A stretch of DNA of 64,000 nucleotides from Trichostrongylus colubriformis. Lineage: Eukaryota > Nematoda > Chromadorea > Rhabditida > Trichostrongylidae. Within the stretch, counting starts at the first letter, position 1. The number at the start of each line of letters is the position of its first letter. Below the pieces are notes generated by a model. That model saw only the letters and a list, made by a program, of their open reading frames with translations, made no database searches and was not told the DNA's origin. The DNA lies in NCBI GenBank assembly GCA_963978905.1, contig OZ022257.1, forward strand, positions 36,423,919 to 36,487,918, read 5' to 3'. Position numbers and translations under genes: made by a program. This document shows positions 12,501-23,248 of the stretch, piece by piece.

Positions 12501-13537
12501 CCGCATGTTCAAGTGTGCACTTCTCTGCTCAGCCGTCATCGCACGCTTTCCTGGCGCCGAAAACATTGGGTCAACTTCGACGAACTCTCGAAACCGCAGC
12601 CGAAACACCCCGATCATGACAAGAAGGAGTTGCTCTCATTTTGGTGAGATACTAAGGGCCCGGTGTTTTGGGAACTGGTTCCAACTGGGTCCATGGTCGA
12701 CACTGAAAGATTCTGCATTCAGCTGGAAAAAGTAGCTGAAATTCTGCGAAGTCCCCGTCGTGGGAGAGGCAAAATCTTACTCCTCATGGATAACACCAGG
12801 CCACACGCGTCGAAAAGGACTCAGAATAAGCTAAGAGCTGTACCCCATCCACCGTACTCACCAGATCTTGCCCCAACAGACTTCCACATATTTCGTTCTC
12901 TTCAATCCTCTTTTTCTGGAAAAAAATTCACCAATCTGGAGGACGTCGAAATAGCTGTCAACAACTTCTTGGAGTCGAAGTCTCTGCAGTTCTTTGCTAG
13001 TGGAATCAGATCTCTACCGCGAAGATGGCAATATGTGAAGGAACACAATAGCGAATATTATGGTAAATGATATTGATTTGTAAGAAAGTTACTGAGGAAT
13101 CACTGTACTACGACATTTGTCTCATTACTTTTTGGACGACCTAATATTATGCATGGTGAATGTGTGCACCTCAAAAGAGTACACTCGAACCGCCAGGCTT
13201 TATGGCGGCAACAAGTTCGTAACAAACCGTCCATATAAGTATTGTTACAAATCTTTCAAAACAGAAATACTATGAGAGGGAAACTCCTTTAATAGTCATG
13301 ACAGCCCTGTAGCAATATTCCATCTGTGAAATTCAATTTTTAGGAATCGAATTCGTCGTACTGACTCTGAACAAGCTCGTATTGAGATGAAGTCTTTCGA
13401 AGAAACAAAGTACTTGCGGCGTTACTCGGAACTCAAGTGAGTCTATCAATGGAAGTTTTTTAACCTGCTTGTATCTCAACAGAGGTTTCCTCACCGAGCT
13501 GTTCATACCAAATATGAAAACCACCACCACCGATTAA
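9523..13537 (+). CDS. Six-exon gene, 157-residue single-span membrane protein, unrecognised
   Basis: Exons: 9523-9614, 10379-10450, 10512-10584, 11152-11240, 13344-13436 and 13483-13537 (TAA at 13535-13537). All junctions are GT/AG and every phase matches; the sum is 474 nt, or 157 residues plus stop. The N-terminus is Cys-rich (six Cys in the first 20 residues or so: MGVCGPWYLSEC...ITCCES). One strong hydrophobic span follows (LLFSVLCVVAALLVGATWLL), then a polar domain with an amphipathic charged stretch (RIRRTDSEQARIEMKSFEET) and a Thr-rich C-terminus. Two introns are very short (61 and 46 bp). The 764-bp first intron carries no named element; intron 3 holds a SINE fragment; intron 4 holds a palindrome and a mariner. 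I do not recognise the family. Start chosen because the ATG follows a trans-splice-like acceptor by one base. Confidence 0.82.
10970..11060 (+). repeat. SINE 3' fragment
   Basis: 'aggccaaatcgcat' followed by 'aatgcgtggcgta' matches the downstream part of the longer copy at 55759-56050 ('aggccaaatcgcat', 'aatgcgcggcgta'). It lies in the third intron of the six-exon gene, in sense orientation to that gene. Confidence 0.55.
11486..11594. repeat. Palindrome with about 48-bp arms
   Basis: 11486-11533 is the reverse complement of 11547-11594 with one mismatch, enclosing a 13-nt A/G-rich loop (agaagggaggaaa). No flanking direct repeat is evident. It lies in the 2.1-kb fourth intron of the membrane-protein gene. 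A read-through ORF over both arms (11418-11624) is an artefact of the palindrome. Confidence 0.88.
11974..13144 (+). mobile_element. Mariner-family transposon, nearly full length but broken
   Basis: The ends begin TTAGGTTGTCCGCAAAGTAA at 11974 and end with its inverted copy at 13144. TA duplications lie at 11972-11973 and 13145-13146. Length 1171 bp, close to a complete element. The transposase is in the same orientation as the host gene, inside its last long intron. Terminal repeats are about 28 bp with a few mismatches, so the insertion is old. Confidence 0.93.
12152..13070 (+). pseudogene. Mariner transposase, frameshifted
   Basis: The N-terminal helix-turn-helix part is open from ATG 12152 (MDEKKTLYRAALLLHYRSG ... 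WYGKFDEGEKCLEDCSRSGR) to a stop at 12475. The central part continues in another frame around 12560-12650 (PQPKHPDHDKKELLSFW, then a stop). The C-terminal catalytic part is open again at 12663-13070 with LLLMDNTRPHA and YSPDLAPTDFH. Only 29 residues separate these two aspartates instead of the usual 34; about five residues that normally precede the PHPPYSPDLAP block are missing. The enzyme is therefore inactive for several independent reasons. Confidence 0.92.
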
Positions 13538-15680
13538 AAGTTCCCTCACAGGTAAGCACAAGCACACGGTCATCCCGATACCGTACACCCATTACGTTTT
13601 CTGTTTCTTTTCGACACTTAGATGTTGTTAGACGTAGATTGTTACGCTTCAGTGATTTTTACTCGCTTTGTCTTCATATACTGTCTGCTGTGTAATCCTA
13701 TTTCACACTGATTCAACGAGGTTAGGCAGTGTCGCAGTATGCGCGGCAAAATGTGAAATACCGAGAAAGTTTCGTCCATTACTCGGACTGTATCTTTCGT
13801 CACTCCTTTGTAATGGCTAGCACTTCGCAAGTAATAGTGACCCAATAGTTTATTTATATCCTACATGAAGGAGACGGAGACGTAGAGGAGGCCAAATATC
13901 CTGTGCTCATGTCTTCACCATTGGCACCATCACCGTATCTGTGGGAACAACTGATGCTGTTCCTGATGAACTCCATCATGTCATGTCCGGTCCTCGGCGT
14001 ACTCTTTCGAACTCCCGTCGCTTCTATCTTCTGAGTTGAAGAGCCTTATCGCACCACTACGCCTCACCGGGACACCCACCTGGCTCAAAGACCTATCCGG
14101 CCACCAAGAGGTTTCTAGCTCTCCGCTGGGTCACGAGGAGTTTCTAAAATCTCTCCACTACGCACACGACCCACCCTTTGGTTTCTCTCGTTAAACCACA
14201 ATTCTGAGACAACAACAGATAAAACGAACCAATCACCTCATTCCAAGGCGTAACATAGGACAGCATACACAATATTTTAACAACGCATTACACTCAGACT
14301 TGTCATCTTTCTGCCAGGTGTCCTCGGTGTGGGCGACTCCCATTAACCAGCTGAACGTAGTGGAGCCCAATCCATTCAGATCCTCTTAGGCGTGTCATTG
14401 ACGATGTGTCGCAGGGAGTGTGAATCACTCGGCTGCTCCTAGTCGCGGTAAGGGAGTACACAGAGGCCAACTCATGTGCTAGCGCTGCACCTCCGAGCAC
14501 TGAGAAGGGGACACGGATCTCAGGTGCCCTCATTGCGCTACGGTGGGAATCGACTGGAAGTCGGCGGTCAATGCTTGATACAGGCCTGAACCACAGAGGA
14601 CGAAACCCACCGCAAGCGTGAAACGCGCTGCAGCGATTGTAACCGTACGCGGATCAGCCTTGGAGCCTTGGAGCGCGATGCCCAAAGCGGCCAAAGAATG
14701 CGATCCGCTACAACTTTGTTTAGGGAGGAGAATATTCAGAATAGGAACGCAGAAAATCAGGGTTTTATCTGCATCAGTTCCCAGGAGCAGTGAGACTGCG
14801 CGCAACCAGAAGCTTTGACCGTTTTGCACTGCCTCACTTCGAGAATCTGAGTGTGATGTAAGATTAATGAATGAATTCCTCTTTTGCTGCTGTTTGTCAT
14901 TCCTCAATATTAGGAACGTTTGCAGTTTTTAGCTAACCTCCAAAGACAGTTTTCCATCGCCCTGTTGTCGACTATCCTGGTCAACTCGAATCATTTAGTG
15001 CGAAAGAGCTGGATGGCATCTGATGCATGTTCCCTTTACGTGGGTTACCGCTTCGCGTGATTGTGTTGAAGGCTAATTATTGGTATTGATGCGCACTACA
15101 TCTCTACACAATACCGCTTTACATTATGTGAGGTCTTCGTCATTTGGAAACTTCGTTTTTTATAAATTCTCAAGGCTTTTGCACTGTAACGAGGACTGAT
15201 CGGATTCTAACACCGAGCCCTCACATTCGCATGATTGTTTTGTTTAGCCTAACACCATCACTGGAATTAAGTGGATATTTACTGTTGTAAACTTGCATCT
15301 AATGTCATAACATGTTTCATGAAGTGGTGTGTTCATGACAAAGTTGGCTCCTTCAGGCACTGAGGGCTTACCTGTCCCCAAACTTCATACTCGAATCCTC
15401 TGCACTCGCAAATGTATGAACAGTTACTTCGGAAGCTGTTGTAAACACGCATAGTGTCCCGCATATTTAGGCTTGTTGTGCAAAAGAACTCCCGATTGTG
15501 TTGAACAAGCAATTAACAGTATAGCGGTTCACCGCTATCTGCCACCAATAACCGACCACGATTGATGTTAGGTGATCGATTGCTCCAAGACATCAACGGA
15601 CCAAAACAAGTGATAACTACATTAGTTTAAGGCATGTGCATGGAATGTGAGAATGAAGGAACTTAAAATTCTATGCTTTA
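13538..15680. other. No firm feature; two adjoining minus ORFs noted
   Basis: Two minus-strand ORFs, 14530-14907 (125 codons) and 14303-14533 (76 codons), overlap by ATGA and have low-AT, even codon composition. They could be fragments of one decayed coding or repeat unit of about 900 bp (13.95-14.9 kb). I do not recognise the protein and see no splice sites in phase. The rest of the stretch shows nothing. Confidence 0.3.
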
Positions 15681-15689
15681 CAGGACAAA

Positions 15690-15920
15690 AAAGGCGCGTT
15701 TTTGGATAGTGAAGCTCTCCCGAAGCACCACTTGAGGGACTGGTTCACGCAATTTCATTATTTTGATTCGCCAAAACCAATTGACATGACTCATTATATG
15801 AGCAGAAACATGGAAAAAAACAAAAGATCCCTTTTTCAATGCAGATATCAAAGTAGAAGCACGGCAACTCGTTGACTCCCGCCAAACAACCGTTGAGCAC
15901 GTGGCGGCGCGAGAAACGTA
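15690..15920 (+). pseudogene. Possible fossil of a mariner-like helix-turn-helix region
   Basis: The plus strand reads HHLRDWFTQFHYFD and then ADIKVEARQLVDSRQTTVEH. This recalls the W..RF..GD block and the 'leaky' second helix-turn-helix of mariner transposases. No terminal repeats or catalytic part were found nearby. Weak resemblance only. Confidence 0.2.
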
Positions 15921-16149
15921 ATTCAAAGTTTTGCGCTCAATGTTCATTTGCTACACGCTATGGTCCGTGACCACGTGACCGTCACCTCTTTGCTCCCAAG
16001 CCCTTGGCGCTCCCCTTCACGGACAGTCCCACTTTGTCGAACGTTTCTTTGAAACTGTACCTCGGCCACATTCTTGTATTCGCATAAATTGTGAGTGGCC
16101 CACTGCAAGCATGTACCGTGGACGATTCCTTTGACATTGGGTTTCGTTG

Positions 16150-16934
16150 ATGCTGAAATATTTGTATGCAGAACTCTTTCGTCTTCCTCTCCTTCTTCTC
16201 CTTAGCGTTTCCCGCGCCGTCGCAGGGTCCGCTGTTCTTATCAGACGTCGCCACTTCTTCCTATCCGAGACATCCTTCGCCTGACCTTCACTTCGATGAG
16301 GTGGCTCTTGATGACGTCCCTCCACCTCTTACAAGGGACTCCACGTAGTCGACTCCCTCGCACTTTGAACCTCAGTGCTTTTCTTATAGGGTGGTCTTCT
16401 GATCTCCCTAGCACATGTCCATACCATCGCACCCGCTGCTCTTTCAACTTCAGCTGGACAGGAGCAGTCTACTTGATCGCTCTCACGTCCTCATTCCTGG
16501 CCTTGTCCAGTCGCGTTCAGCCGCTTGCCCATCTTAACATCCTCATTTCAGCTGCGTGCATACGCCTTTCACGTATCTTAGTTATGGGTCAACACTCGCT
16601 TCCGTACAGCATTGCGAGCCTTGCCACCGCTCGATACACCTTGCCTTTTAGCGTCCTGGAACACCCCCGATCGCACAGTATTCCAGTACACTCCCTCCAC
16701 TTTATTCATACCGCGTTCATCCGGACCTTCACTACCTGGTCTAACGTACCATCAGCCGCTAGATCACTGCCAAAATATCGGGAGTTTTCTACCTTTCATG
16801 GTAGTTCCCTGCGTTCCGCTACCAGTGGTCTATCGTGCGCGTGCAGGATGGTCTTCAGTGATCCTTCCATGCAGAGCTCTTTTGTGAACGCAGGTAATAC
16901 CTCTTGGAAAGGCTCCCTAAACCCCACTTTCTGA
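16150..16934 (-). pseudogene. RTE-like LINE, C-terminal end of reverse transcriptase
   Basis: The minus strand reads, with stops and shifts, RYFGSDLAADGTLDQVVKV, then KVYRAVARLAMLYGSEC, RERRMHAAEMRMLRWASG, and the open segment VRWYGHVLGRSEDHPIRK (16241-16447). It ends with a KKWRRLIRTADPATARETLR-like tail near 16.2 kb. Colinear blocks of this kind end the ORF of RTE-type and related non-LTR retrotransposons. The plus-strand 212-codon ORF here is antisense. At least four in-frame stops make it inactive. Confidence 0.85.
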
Positions 16935-19650
16935 GCGGTTCAGAAATTATATTTCCAACGTCCTATCATCTCTTTAGCGTTGCATCCATTATACAGACCC
17001 TCTCTGAAACTCCGAACACTAAAGCTTCATGAGTAATCACCGTCGCTTCCCTGACCATGAACAAAACTGTTGGATTCAGCCAAACCCGTGCTCCCCTTCA
17101 GCTTGCTAAGCACTCAGAGAAGTTGATCAATCATTGCGTATACATCTCAATGCATCAGCCATCCAGATTTTTCCACGAGAAGTTGCTTTTTTCATCTGAT
17201 TATGCGTGTGAGGTGCTTATTTGTTGCCGCCGAGGGCTTTTGCACAAGTCAGGTGTCAAATGTTTTGTGGTCTGTCTACTGTGAGTGTACTGTTTCTGAA
17301 CCAGAGGCGTCATTTGTTGTCGCTTCCACAATATGGTGAACCTCATCTACGATGACTGGAACGGGTATATGGAAGTATTTTTCTTTGAAAGTGATTCTTT
17401 TCAGTCCACTTCAAGCACGACGACACTCAATCGATAATTGATCGGTGCATCTGTTTCATAAAAACGACGTGATCTGTCGTGGATAGCACACGTACACACC
17501 TCTCAAGTTTCACGAGCGTATCCAGCTGGTCGCCCTCCTTCATTCTCTGATCCATGTTCGTTTTAAGCTATGACTTTCGTCTCCCTCATCTTTTATATTC
17601 TTTCAATGTTCACCCTGCACAGAAACCATGTGCCGCCTCATGGTCAGAGGGTGTCCTGTATAATTGTTTGATTTATTGATTGACTCGTCAATTCCTTCAA
17701 ATAGTGAGACATGCGCTGACTGTTAGCAGCCCAATTAATCACTATATCTATTGTATATATGTCTGATTATGCCACTTATTCACTACCGTAATGGTATTTT
17801 TACTAGCCATCCTCTTTGAGCGCATCGTTCTCCATAGGGTTATAAGGACGATGCCCTGTACAGCAAAAATAAACATTTGTAGACTGTGAAAAAACATTTC
17901 TAGATTTGTGAAGTAAATATCCCTACTATGTGTGTTTATATAACACTTTTCCTCTGTCTGTTACGAAATTAGGAATTACAAGAAATACAAGAAACGACCT
18001 GCGGATGTGGGATCAAGTTTCGGATAAATAGGGCATGAAAAGTAAGGAGCACACTTGAACTAAGCCAAGCTTCGCCGACCGTGGGAGGACAGTGTACCGA
18101 AGACCGAAAATTATCAAATGTTTCAAAATGGCGCAATTATAGAGAAAAGATCGACTGAGTTCAGCCATGAAATCTTAAAAGGCATGGAAGAAGCCCAGGC
18201 GTAGTGGTCGGAGCGCACCCGAATGGGCGATATGTGCAACAAAAATTCATTGCTCGCTCCCCACGCAGCCTTGAGACCAGGACAAAATCGGTAGAACTGA
18301 CAAATGTTTGAGCTATCATAAACATACATGAAAGGAGCAGAGACCGGCACACAGGGGGCGGGGCATGTTGTGAGTCGGATGACATTCACTGTAAAATTGC
18401 AATTCAGTGGGCATTAGCGGGAGCTATGGAAGAAGAGTAATTTTAAACGATCGATGGAGCTTCTTCTATGGTGGGCGGAGCGAGAGCATCACATGAAAAA
18501 AGGCGTGTGAGGACGGCGATGCTTTTTGAATGTTACAGCATGGAAAGAATGAAACACACACGAACCGAACTCTCCGCCCAGCGTGCGTCGTGCGTGCATT
18601 GTGGAGTTCGGTCCTCGGACATGAAATTGTCACTACGGTTTCATAACCATCCAAACGTGAGAGCAAGATGGACTAAGTCAAATCGCGAGTGAGAATCGTA
18701 AAAAAATGAACGGGCGCAGTGAGCGGAGCACGCCCCGCTGGCACGAGGAAACTTCATAACTCGGTACCAATGCGACGTAAGAACTAGGAAAAATATTGAT
18801 GGATAAGACTAATTTCAAACTATCTTGAACATACTTAAAGTGAGTAGAAACCCATACAGAGAGGGCGGGGCGTGCAAGCACCGAATTGCGTTGGCAGCAG
18901 AAATTACATTTCTGTCCTAAAAGGAACAGAGAAAAGTGGGGTGATGAGGGATGGCTATGGTTGTCCAGAGAAAGCGATGCTCTACAGTAGGCGAAGCTTT
19001 TGCGATGGTGGGTAGACCTTGAACCACAATTCCTAATGTAGCCCGGAACAGCCTGGAGACAACGAAAAAGACGAAAAAAGTGGAAAGCAAGTGCACTGGG
19101 CTAGGCCTGCAACGATGCGGGCGGGAACAGAATTGAAAATGCGCATAAGGATATGAGATAATGTGAAGATTAGCAAATTTTACCATATTATAGAATGGCA
19201 TTGTAAAAAGAGGGAAGCCATTCACACGCCAATGAGTGCACAAAATTGCACAAGAAAAATTTTTGCAGGTGTGAACTTCGATTGGTATAAATCGAAGTTA
19301 TCGGTTCTGTACAAAAGGTCGCAGCATTCCAGCGGATGAGTAATGCTGCAGTGGTGTAAATTCAATAGCGGTATCAGTCATCGATCAGTATCTATAGAAT
19401 TCACCCATTTTTGTATAGAGGAGGTAAATGAGTAATAGTAAGCTACTCTTTTGATTGTCGCGCGCAAGAATCACGAAATTGTTAGTGATGTGATGTGGTA
19501 ATCGGTGCTAAGCAAAGTTCAAGGAAAAAGCAATACCTATCGAACTGAAGCACTCTGCGCCACCATCTGGTAGATTTAATAAAAAATTACCGTTGAACCA
19601 GATGTAGACAAACGTTATGACATTGCTTCACCGCTGAAACAGGGTTTTCG
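16935..19650. other. Non-coding stretch between the two LINE pieces
   Basis: No reverse-transcriptase core motif was found on the minus strand here. Between about 18120 and 19150 there are diverged, GC-rich units that share short words ('gagggcggggcgtgcaagc' against 'ggggcggggcatgttg', and gggcggagc), suggesting an old tandem duplication of about 550 bp. Nothing else was seen. Confidence 0.4.
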
Positions 19651-19654
19651 TAGT

Positions 19655-20825
19655 AGAGTTCTTGCAAAAACTACTTCGAGGGTTTCGGAGCTGTCTCACC
19701 TTTGCATTTGCTATAGCACTTCACCGGACTTCCTTTTCAAGAAGAAGAATAGACTACAGAACCGCAAGCGCTGTAAAGCAATCACTTTCGTGTTCTTTGG
19801 CTTTTTTCAAGTCAACGGCATTTGCGTTGAGCAGCTCCCCGTGGGGAAAGCTCATTCGCTGCTTCAATCATGGTTGATGTCTCAGCCCTCCTGACACTAT
19901 CGTGGAGATGCTCAACGAGCCGGTTGTACTCGTCGTTGATGTAACGAAATCCTCCCATACAGCAGCGAGAGAAGAGAGTGGTCCTTGTTGATGACTGTTT
20001 TGGTCTTAGCTTCCTGAATTTGACGGATCTCTCTCCACGTATCGAAAAAAGGAATCTTGCGTGTCGATGGTCCGATCCCGCTTGGAACATCGAAGTAACA
20101 GCGACGTCGATCAAGCAGAACCTTCCATTGAAGATGGTCCAATTGAAGATGATGTGATCAATCTCGCTATGCAATTATCCACCGAGAGACTCCCAAGTCT
20201 ACCGTGGAAGTGTGTGTTACCATGGATGGAGTTGATCGAAACAGTGAACCCAGACAGCCTTTCACCCTGCTCATTCCATTCCGCTCCGTGAGTGCCGGTG
20301 TGATGTTCGTTTTCCATCTCTCTAGAGCCGATTTGACGCTGAAACCGCCGACGATGACCTTGAAGATATGTCCTTATAGAACTTCTCCAAATCGATATGA
20401 AATGTTACGAGCTCCTCCTCGTCGTAGCCTGATGTTGCTGCGTGTGTGATAAAGATGGTTGAAGCCGGAATTGAACCACATCTTATTCAATCGCCAACGT
20501 CCGATTCGGGTTGTCGGATTTCTGCACAAATCGATGTCCATGGCCAAGTGCATGTTGACGAAAACACACCGCCAATATCTCCTGTCGCATCCAAGAAACC
20601 GTTTCTCTCCAAACTCGTAAACGACGGGTAGCGGATGGTGCGTTCTAATCTCGGACAGTCCGATGACGTGGTACCTGATCTTCTTACTTGCATCATCAGA
20701 TCTTCAATTCTCACTTCCAATGGAAGTAATCGTGCTTTGAAAGTACAGACAGTTCTTCTTGATTGAAGCAACTTGTTGTGGCCCTGAAAATCTAGCAGCC
20801 TCTCCCGATCGGTGCTACTCAACGC
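19655..20825 (-). pseudogene. RTE-like LINE, N-terminal endonuclease region
   Basis: On the minus strand 20487-20822 carries the start of an apurinic-type endonuclease (RIEDLMMQVRRS..., with a GDIGGVFSST block). 19812-20174 carries its end: HSEIDHIIFN, then FQAGSDHRHARFLFSIRGER, i.e. the SDHR motif of this nuclease family, followed by DEYNRLVEHLHDSVRRAE. The match fades at about 19660 (ANAKVRQLRNPRSS). Stops and frame changes interrupt the middle. It has the same orientation as 16150-16934, and together they are the two ends of one LINE type. The whole RT core is missing. Confidence 0.85.
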
Positions 20826-20829
20826 TGCT

Positions 20830-21874
20830 GTATTGGGGCTCCCTCAGGTTCGAAAACTTACAGATATTGTTGTCATCGATATGATCACGTACGAGGAGAG
20901 GACGACTATGCGATGCGAATTATTTGATGAAATGGAGCGTCTTCGGTCTTCATACGAGCCGGCTTTGCTTTTCCAACAGCTGCCATTTGTTTAAACAGTG
21001 CCCGCTCCTTTTGCTTACAGAGCCAGCCTCCTTTTAGAGTCAACGGTGAGAAAGGAATTTTAATTATCAGGTTTTCGATGGTCTCTTCCCCCGTTTTTTT
21101 TTCGCTGTCGCACTAGTGAACACCTGAATGTGTATTCAGTAATGCTCTGATATTCGGCCCTGAGTACACCTACTATTGCCTTCAAACGTTGTCGCCCCTC
21201 GCCGACAATCCAAACCGGATGATATTGCAGAATGACGCGCTGTGCCGTGGGATCGTGATGGGATCCCTAGCGGCGCTTTTGCGAGTTCTGTCAGAAATCA
21301 ACTCTTTTGAAGTAGAAGGTTTGTTTCCAGAGAAAAAGTATTTCCAGCTTTCACTTTCTGCTTTTCTCCTTTCTTTGCCTTCACGGAATCACTGACCGTT
21401 TAGCTAATCCAAGCTTTGTGTTCTGATACTTCAGGCAGTGTTCTACAAGAATTGCCAAGGACAGAAAAGTACCTCAAAGTGGCCCTGCCCAAGAGTTCGA
21501 GTGTTTGGGGATGAGTTGAACAGCGAGCACGAAGGCTGTAAAAATGCTAATTCAACCACCTAGATTGATTCAAATGGCAGAATTTACAGCTCTTCCACCT
21601 ACTCAAGTAATTCATTGAGTGACTGTTGCCCTTTCTTTCAAGCGAGGTGGAAGTGGCCATTCGCAAGGATACAAAAGGCTCGATGTATTTCCGGAAGCTT
21701 ATCTCGAATTCGCTCCCCAAATTTGCAGAACGATCCTCTGAGCAAGGTTACAAGGCGCTTTTATTTTGAGGTAAGTGTCGTGCTCCATAGACTGAAGACG
21801 ACGGTTCGGATCATTGGGGACACTTTGCTTTTGCAATTTGTTAAACTTCTTCTACTGACTACAGAAGACATTTA
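20830..21874. other. No feature seen
   Basis: No exon with phased splice sites and no mobile-element relic recognised. Confidence 0.4.
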
Positions 21875-21876
21875 TA

Positions 21877-23067
21877 CTAGGTTGCTGCAAAATCAATTTC
21901 GAAAACGGACCGCATACTTCAAACTACTATAAATCAGCTTAAACACAAGTTAATTAATCGAAATAAAAACCATCAGAATCTTCACATTTTTGCCAACGAA
22001 CAAATGATGAATCTAAGCCTTAACTACAAAAACTACTATCACGAGAATCAGCGAAATCACGGAAGGCACATTTAACACCGTCTAAATTAGTAAGTTGATT
22101 CTGACGCAGATGAAAATTGAGGGCTCAAAGAAAGTGATAGCCTGCGGGGGAAAGGTTGGGAGAATACTAATGCGTTGTCCTGCAACAGGATCGGCCCTCT
22201 TCTACTCACCCCCGCGGGCCACAATTTTTGCAACTTCCTATACATTTGCTCCTGATTACAACAGTAAAACTCTGCAGTGACTGGCTGACCAGGTTGCAGG
22301 ATACCATTACGGATTACACCTTTACAACACCACCACATAGTAATCATAACCTTTTTAGGATGAAGGTCGGATTTACGAAACGTTTTGAAGAAGCATTCTT
22401 ATCTACCCAGACTATCCCGCTTTCTGTCATCACAGAGAACCCATTTCTTTTAATACGGCTTACAAATGGCTCATTTTTATAGCAAACTAGGAGGGTGGAG
22501 CAGGTGTGGAAACGTGCCAGACGCTGCTCATCGGTTACCTCATGAGGCACCCATTTCGACATCTTCTTCACCTTGCCAAGTGTCTGGCCACTGTAGAGTA
22601 ATGTATGCCTGGGTCTTCTGCTGACGCACGAGTATTCGTCTCGGATTTGCTTCGACGGCTCTCCTTAAATCTTCATCATTAAGCGACGACCTGCGGCCGC
22701 GACCCGACTTTCCTTCGAGATGAAAATCGCCAGAAGCAAATTTTTTTAAACCAGAGCTCCACTGTCCGCTCGCAAGGACAATCTGTCCCAAGAATACTGC
22801 TGAGATTACGGGCTGCCCCCGCTGCGGAGTGTCCCAATTTGAATTCGTGAAGCATGAAGACTCCATAGTGGCGTCGGTCATGATTATTCGCCGCCCTGGA
22901 AAAGGGCGGCTGGGTAAATTAGAGCGAAATTCATAAAAGTTTTTGAAAGAACAGGAAAAAACCTACAAGATGGTATGACTGACATTTCTCGAGATGGGAT
23001 AGTTCAGGTAAAAAATCTACTTATTTATACATATCTTAGAACCGAAATTAATTTTGTAACAACCTAA
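21877..23067 (-). mobile_element. Mariner-family transposon (SETMAR-like subgroup), degenerate
   Basis: The ends are CTAGGTTGCTGCAAAATCAATTTCG at 21877 and an imperfect inverted copy ending at 23067, with TA on both sides (21875-21876, 23068-23069). Length 1191 bp. The minus-strand coding pieces lie in order within it. The terminal repeats differ at several positions, so it is older than the other copies. Confidence 0.88.
22087..22881 (-). pseudogene. Mariner transposase, three disrupted pieces
   Basis: 22540-22881 has the helix-turn-helix half (KFASGDFHLEGKSGRGR, LRRAVEANPRR). 22344-22571 has KKMSKWVPHEVTDEQRLARF, a block typical of the mariner lineage captured in vertebrate SETMAR. 22087-22347 has MITMWWCCKGVIRNGILQPG and GPILLQDNA, where the second catalytic Asp sits. 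After that Asp the frame degenerates into Ser/Leu-rich sequence and the third catalytic Asp is not found. Inactive. Confidence 0.85.
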
Positions 23068-23248
23068 TACTTTGACATTACCTCATTTTGATGGTCCTCT
23101 TCGCATCAGGCATGTTCAAATGGTAGGCATCACTTCAAATACATAGATATTTTCCAATTCTTAAGGATTTCTCTATTTTGTCAAAAAATGTCCCCACAAG
23201 TCTTGAAATGTACAATAAGTGTCATATCCCTTTTCGCGTACCTTACTA

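Noticed and set aside
16296..16934. 212-codon plus ORF, one of the longest in the window
   Set aside because: The opposite strand carries the recognisable LINE reverse-transcriptase tail; this is its antisense shadow.
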